Shown here piece by piece: positions 57,466 to 64,000 of a DNA stretch of 64,000 nt. Every line of letters starts with the position of its first letter. The first letter of the stretch is position 1. Source of the stretch: Malus domestica (Eukaryota; Streptophyta; Magnoliopsida; Rosales; Rosaceae); NCBI RefSeq assembly GCF_042453785.1, contig NC_091677.1:27281501-27345500 (forward strand), given 5' to 3'. The notes below the pieces were generated by a model. It was not told where the DNA came from. It saw nothing but the letters and a program-made list of their open reading frames with translations, and ran no database searches. Both the position numbers and the translations under genes were made by a program.

Positions 57466-60400
57466 ATGTCTTGTTCCTCTGAGAAAGAGCTGGAGGAGCA
57501 GCTCAAGGAGGCTGGAAATATTCTCCTCAACCCTCCTCCTGCTACCGAGGAGCTTCTCAAAATCCTTGGTGTAATGCCCCCTATACCCTCTCTCTCTGTT
57601 TTATTTTATTGCTTATACAACACACACAGATAGATACACAGATATGTTCATATACATGTTTACTGAGCTAATTTTCTTTGTTGGGTTTGATGAATTCACG
57701 GGAATGCTGAAGCGGGTTGTTCATCATTTTGTTGAATTACCGACTGTTGGTGTTTTATAGGTTTCTGTGTGTGTATTTGGGTTTCTTTCGGGCTAATTGA
57801 AAACATTAGAATACAAATGAGTGATGGCTTGAGATGGGTTGATCATAATTTTCTGAATTCTTTAGAGTCGGGCTTAAATGGGGGCTTATTTTTGCCCAAT
57901 TTTTACCAAAAAATTGGCCTTTTAATGTGGTTTCGGTTTCTTGTTGATGTTTGTTTGCGTGCTCCAGTCACTATTGTGTTTTGAGTGAACAGATGACTTT
58001 TATTTCCCAATTTCTTGTTGCCTATGATTTTTCATTTTTGAATATTTGATTCACATTGTTGCTTATCAAAAGATAATGAATGTGAACTGTTGCTTGTTAA
58101 AAGATGTTGCGTGTGCGTGCATGCGTGCGGGTGTAGGTTGCTTAACCTTCTATGACCTTACGCAAATTCATAATAAGTAAATTGATGAGTTCTATACACT
58201 TCCAATAAGTAGCTCCTCAGCATTTCTGTTCAGATTTGATAATCTGCATGATGCCTAAATACAATCATACTTAGATATTGATTGGTCCAATTGCAAAGAC
58301 ATGTTTGTTTACTTGATGATGGTACATTTCCAAAGGTTTAAACTTATTGATGATCTTTCCTCATTGTTAGAGCCTGTTTGTTCGTCTGGTCTTAAACATG
58401 ATTATCTGTGGTTTTTCTTTTTAGTCTCTTTAGTTTCACAAGGCCCTACATATTTTGGGTTATTAGACTCACCTTCATTGAGTGCTTATTTTAGAGCAGC
58501 AATTTGGCTTGCCCAAGCAACCTAGTGGTTGTCGGGTTCAAGTTGTGAAAACAGTCTCCCTAGAATGAGTCACAGTAGGCTGCCCTTCTTGGACTGGCTT
58601 GCATGTGAGAAGGGTTTAGCCTGTTTTGAACTTGATAAACACTTTTCCTCTACTTCTGACAAGTAAGGCTTGGTACTATCATTTTCTTAAATTAGATAAA
58701 GTTGATCTTCGATGCCATTCAGTTGGTTTATTACTCTTTAGTATTCTGTCTGCATTAAATCATATTGCTCACATATGACTTATGTCTTGGAAGCCTATCT
58801 TCTCTAGAAGATTTAGCCAGTGAGAACTGGAAGATGGAAGTGGCTGCTTTACATGGTTAACGGCTCGTACCTAAGAACTTTACTATAGTGATATTACTGA
58901 TTCTTGTGGTGCTTCAACCATCTCTAGTCCACCTTGCTCTTTCACAGATGTTACTAGATAATTACATATGCAGTAGTTAATTGTTCTGTCTTGATGATAT
59001 GCGTAAATGTATTTATGATTTGTTCTCATATAGTTGCTTAGTTCATTATACCTATCTCATAATTTTTTGTTCTTTCTTTATGGCTTTTCAGATTGCGAAA
59101 ACCTGAGATCCTCTGTTTCTTTTTGTATTTTAGGAAGCTGAGGGTTTGTTGTCAAATGTTCAGCAAGCACCACACAGGTCCATGCAAGATGCACTCCTAC
59201 CGATAATGAAGGCATTAATTTCTGATGAGCTGTTTAGGCACTCAGATATGGATGTGAAGCTATATGTTGCTTCTTGCATTACTGAGCTTACGAGAATAAC
59301 AGCACCCGTTCCTCCATACAATGATGAATGGATGAAGGTATTATTGCTCTAGTAAACTGTCCACGATCTAAAGTTATCGTTAATCATTTTGAAGTTCTAC
59401 ATCTTGCATCCTCCAATGCATATATTTTAATTTTATGGACTCTTAGGACTTCATTTTCCATTTATTGGTTGAACAGGAAATCTTTCAGCTGACTGTAGCA
59501 GCTTTTGAGAAACTGTCATATGTTTCCAGTCCCTTTTATAGAAAGGCAGTTTCCATTCTTCATATTGTGGCAAAGGTCAGGTCAAGCTTGCTGATGCTGG
59601 ACCTTGGTTGCAGTGCATTAATTCTTGAGATGTTTCAACATTTCCTTAATATAACCCAGTAAGAGCTTTATTCATGCTGTTTGTGATGTTACTTATTGAC
59701 TTCTGATGATGCTTTGCTGGAATGTGATTTGTGGTTGAATTGAAAAATGAAATTTGTTGTAAACTTTCATTTTTGGTAAGTGAAGTTTTCTCTCATATAA
59801 CGAGCTTTAATATATGTAATATTAGATATATAAAACTACCAGAAACTTCTGTAATATTATCTGGTATGTTGATATGGAAGCATAGGAATTTTCTTGTCAC
59901 ATATTTATATATTGTGAATGGCATGAGAAAAACTGTACTGCTCCACTTCTTATCAATAGTTAGGCAATTGTTTGCATGGAATAGTAGGGTTTTTTTATTT
60001 TTGTTATTTCAAGTTGATTCCTAGAGTTTTCTTGTCTTTTATTGTTTGTATCAAGAGCATGCTATTCTGAAGTGGGGCAGAATTTTCACGTTAATACTGG
60101 GCATGTTTTCCTTCAAACCACTGTTCGCTAATCATGGTTAGCGAGAGTAAAACTGTATGTTTTATGCACCTAGAAATTATTGATGAGTTTCTTCAGATTG
60201 TATGGTCTGCACTGATCTTGAGCCAGATATTTGTAGGATTCCCTATCTGCACTCCAAGAAGAGGGAATAAGAAAAAAAACATTCAACTGGAAAATTTATT
60301 CATAGTTTCATTTGTGTAATGAATTTAGACAATTTCACTCATCAGATCATCATCTTCACAGTTTCTCTTGTAGATACTTTCTGCTCTCAAAGATCCATTT

Positions 60401-63400
60401 TGAACTTTTACTCTCATTTGACTAAAAAACAAAGGGTAAAAGAAAGTGGTCTAGAAGACCACTAAAGAAAAGAAAGCAGGAGAGAAACAGAACGAGCTTA
60501 AAAATCCAAACAGTCTAAAAGGACTACAGCACCACAAACTTCCAGTCCCACCAAATATAAGAGAAAGAAATAAGCCTAAAATCATTAGAGACAGAAGCCC
60601 AAAGAGCCCAAACTGAACTTTGTTCCATAGCCTTCTTGTGTCCCTCAACCCAAACCTAGCAAAGATTAGCAGTTTTAGGCCAAACTGTCACCACCAAAAC
60701 AGATGGAATCTACCCCAAATTTTTGAAGTGAAAGGGAAGAGTTAAAATAAGGGAGTTTTAACGAAAAACCACATTTTTACACTAAAAAGTCAATCCTGGT
60801 ACTATTCACTTTACCCTTTATTTTGTCCTTATCGTTAAAACTCAAAGTTTTCAAACCCTTTTCATTAGTTTTCCTTTAAAATAACTATGCTGAGCATTCT
60901 CAATTGAATCTTTTCTCAGAAGACATGATTGTGGAGGAAAGAAACAGGGTCTTCTTTGTTTACTTCTAATGACAGAGGTGTATGGAGTTATAAAATAGAC
61001 AATCATTGCATCTGTGGTGTTCATGCTATTTATTTTGGGAGTTTTAACATAACACTCCCGGTATTATTCACTTTTAACGAAAAACCACATTTATACATTT
61101 CTCTGGTACTATTCACTATACCTTTAAAAATGGCTTTTCATTAAAAGGGAAGTTTTTTTGGACTTTTCATTAGTTTTCCTATTTATTTTCTGTAAAACTA
61201 TTCATATAAACAGTAAGTTATAAAATAGACAATCTCTATGTGTGTGGTGTGTTTTGATTTTAATGACAACTTGAAGCTTTGTCTTCTATCTCAAATACAG
61301 TAGTTCATGTATTTCTTTCAAATGATTTACAACTTATGGCTTCTACTTGATTAATGTTAAGGTCCAATCATCCACATTCTGTATTTTCAGCCATGGAAAC
61401 TATTATGACCATGGTTTTAGATGAAAGTGAAGAAATTCCCGTGGATCTTGTCAAAGCTCTTCTATCCAGTGTTAGAAAGGAAAATCAGGTCATAATCTTC
61501 TCCTTTACATCTTTTTTTTTTTGTTCTGTTCTTTTTTATGTATTTTTATTATTAAGTTGTTATAAATCATTCTGTTTCTTCACTTAAGATGCCTGTTACT
61601 TTTTCAGACTGTTTCACCTTTTTCATGGAAATTGGGGAAGAAGGTTATAGACAATTCTTCAGCTAAGCTTAAACCTTATCTCGTGGAAGCAGTGAAGTCC
61701 ATGGACACTGCTTTGGATGATTACGCGCAAATAGTGGCTTCTGTATGCCAAAATGGATGTCAAGCTGTCAAACATGATCATGTTAATGATTCTGTGAAGA
61801 CTTTGGTAAGCCAAACTGGTGATATTGTCAGACATGATGTGCATGTATATTTACTGTTATGCTACTTTCTATGTAGAGATTGTTAGAGAAATTGGACTAG
61901 CACTGCTTTGCTTATATTACATGATATGTCAGGAAAAGTTAGTGCGAGGAAAGTTTGTATGATCTGGCTTATGACATAAGTCTGTGTGCTTGTATGTTTG
62001 TATGGGAATTAGGAAGCACTGAATGATTTGTTCATGTATATTTACTGTTATGTCCATTCCTCTCCTTTTTGTTTTCCTTTCTTTTTTCTTTTTCATTTGA
62101 AACTTATACTCATCAATAAAAAGCCTTCTTCATTATCCAGGTGACCGAGGGGCCTAAGGCAATTGCTGTTTGTCCCAGAGAAGTTGAACATACTGTAGCT
62201 GCTTCTACTGGGGATGAACATATCAGGCATAAAAATTCTACTGCAGGATTACAGCATTGCCATCATACTAAACCCTCCAAGGTTATTGATTCAAGAGATA
62301 GTGCTAAACCAGACAACTACTCTTCAAAAACTATCAAATCAGCAACTGAGCCATGCTCGGTTCCCAAGAAGAGAGGCCAGAAATCAAATTCTTTGAAGGG
62401 TTCAGAAGAAGGATATGACAATGCTCAACCCAACAATTCACTCTCTCTGAACGCTGTTAAATCAGAAGAGCCATCCTCGGCCTCCAAAAAGAGAGGCAGG
62501 AAGCCAAATTCTTTAATGAACCCAGCAGAAGGCTACGACCATTCTTGGATTAGTAGTGGGAGAAAAACTCAAAAACCATCTGCCAGCAGTAAGTCTGATT
62601 ACAAGGTGTCTAATCCTTCACCTACAAATGATCGTCTTCGTGCAAAGGCTGAAGTACCCTTGATGCTTAAAAATGTGAGGGAGCCCCTGGGTTCCAAACC
62701 TAAAATTGAAAGGGATATACGAGCTTCTCCATTTCTTCCGAAGAACCCTCTTGGTGGATCCCAACACATAAAGGGCCGGCCGAAGAAGAAAGATGTAGCA
62801 GACCATGCTGCTAAGCCTAGTTCCCTTTCAGCTGTGAAGCAAGAGCTCTCAATTGCTCAAATTGAGGAGAGGACTCCTAAAGAAGAAAAGCCCAAGCTGA
62901 GAAAGAAGTATAAGGGGACTGTTAACACAGGAGAAAGACTACGGGAGCAGCTTAGAGATATTAGACTTGCTGAAAAATCAAATGAGGGCTGCATTCGTTC
63001 TTCAGTAAATGTGGTCACAGATAAGGAATCTGAAGTTCCTACTGATCCTGATAAAGCATCACAAAAACAGTTGTCTTTGGATGTAGAAACGAAGAGTACC
63101 ACTGATCCATCATCTCTCCGTCATGGTATTAAGAAAAGTAGGCGGAATGGTGCTTCTCGAATGGAGAGTACTGAAGCATCTGGTAGCAAGGTACTTTCTC
63201 TGACAATGATGCAAAAATAAATAGATATTGAAATTTTAAGTTGTCACCTGACTTTTAATTTTCTTCTATTATATGGCCGGGTCTCCCATATGAAATTGTC
63301 CACTTCTGCAAAAGATTTTTGAGTCTGCGAAAAAAACGAATGAAGATAATGAAGGAACCTCTAAAGTGGTTCTCAAGAGGAAGCGTATCATTGAAAAGGA

Positions 63401-63404
63401 AGAG
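57466..63404 (+). CDS. PDS5C: sister chromatid cohesion protein PDS5 homolog C-like, N-terminal part
   Basis: Seven exons are visible: 57466-57570, 59134-59337, 59477-59658, 61362-61488, 61608-61805, 62141-63190 and 63315-63404; phases agree. The gene continues past 64000, so the product is incomplete here (about 652 residues). The N-terminus is a HEAT-repeat region with PDS5 hallmarks: LFRHSDMDVKLYVASCITEL, TRITAPVPPYND, RKAVSILHIVAKVRSSLLML, NHPHSVFSAMETIMTMVLDE and SWKLGKKVI. The large sixth exon is a disordered basic region with AT-hook-like motifs (KKRGRKPNS, KGRPKKKD). PDS5 binds the cohesin ring and regulates sister chromatid cohesion, recombination and repair in the nucleus. The exon 3 donor (59659, GTAAGA) was chosen because it restores phase with exon 4. 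The Tudor-like C-terminal domain of PDS5C/D would lie outside the window. A possible next exon starts after TTTGTCAG near 63856, but I cannot confirm it. Confidence 0.88.
60751..60875 (+). repeat. MITE, GGGAGTTTTAACGAAAA family (copy 5)
   Basis: Starts GGGAGTTTTAACGAAAAACC and ends TTTCATTAGTTTTCCT; lies in intron 3 of the PDS5C-like gene. Almost identical to copy 3 over its length, though it lacks part of the left end. Confidence 0.75.
61038..61180 (+). repeat. MITE, GGGAGTTTTAACGAAAA family (copy 6)
   Basis: Starts GGGAGTTTTAACATAACACT and ends TTTTCATTAGTTTTCCT; 160 bp downstream of copy 5 in the same orientation and the same intron. More diverged in the middle. Confidence 0.7.
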
Positions 63405-64000
63405 GTAACGATTCTTAACTTCTTGCAATTTTCTCTTTTGAACAAAATGTTTACCTTTGATATTGTTTCTATTTTTATTTGTGGTTATTCAACTCAAGCA
63501 TTGTCCTTTGTCACTTTGGACCATTTTTTGAGTAATATTAATTAAAAAGTGTAGAGCATATTGTTTACCTACATGTAAAGCACTAAATATGAACAACATT
63601 AGGTTGGCTGTATACTGTGTTGGCCCCAACTGTATTATTTTAATTGGCCCTATTAGCATCATCTTGTAGATGAAGCAGTTGAAACGAACAATATTATTAA
63701 CACTGTTATTGGATTACACATGATATAACCTGAGTAAAATTTCAGTGACTAATATGTAAAAGGTTCTCAATATCTCTTTCCATGCCTCTGCTTTTTGTCG
63801 GAAGATATGAAAAATAAAATGCTGATTTTGTTCAGTTTGGCCTTTGTTTGTCAGAATATTCAGTCCAACAGTAAAGTTCTGAAATCTGGTGTATTTGAGT
63901 TAAGTAGTGGCATTAATATTGATAATCCATGTTTTCTTTTCACTGATGATAAGGAAAGTATTAAACTAGTAACAAGACCAACGCATTTTAGTAAGGTGTT

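Overview
This is plant nuclear DNA: AT-rich, with spliced genes using GT-AG introns and many retrotransposons, MITEs and SINEs. Conserved protein families (NIP6;1-type aquaporin, FDM-type XS/XH proteins, plant RPL7-1, CAF1, PDS5C) and an element with 5S-rRNA-like LTRs (Cassandra) fit a eudicot. A woody Rosaceae species such as apple or pear is my guess from the repeat style; no database was used.

Layout: 1-5.3 kb is mostly intergenic and holds a single-exon C2H2 zinc-finger gene (minus strand, 4329-5261). 8048-12182 is a non-autonomous LTR element with a perfect 5-bp target duplication. Its interior carries no gag/pol. It holds fragments of host genes (APC5-like, PFA-DSP phosphatase, a short purK/AIR-carboxylase-like motif, calreticulin), most of them inside a 771-bp inverted repeat around a minisatellite loop. 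14677-18999 is a very young Ty1/copia element with a shortened polyprotein. Then come RPL7-1 (20114-22741), a small YfiM-like membrane protein (23290-23628) and the boron/urea channel NIP6;1 (minus, 26706-29688).

33.5-51.7 kb is dominated by two complete, head-to-head paralogues of FACTOR OF DNA METHYLATION 1 (RNA-directed DNA methylation). They lie about 8.5 kb apart, with a broken third 5' fragment in the leader intron of the first. Between them sit a short LTR element, a Cassandra TRIM nested in one of its LTRs, a truncated LTR flanked by 52-bp direct repeats, and several foldback elements. The right end has a single-exon CAF1 deadenylase (54312-55136) and the first seven exons of a PDS5C-like cohesin cofactor gene (from 57466) that runs off the window.

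The genes form no obvious pathway. The most unusual object is the hairpin-shaped, gene-fragment-carrying LTR element. If transcribed, it could make double-stranded RNA matching several host genes. That this lies near two RdDM genes is probably coincidence.
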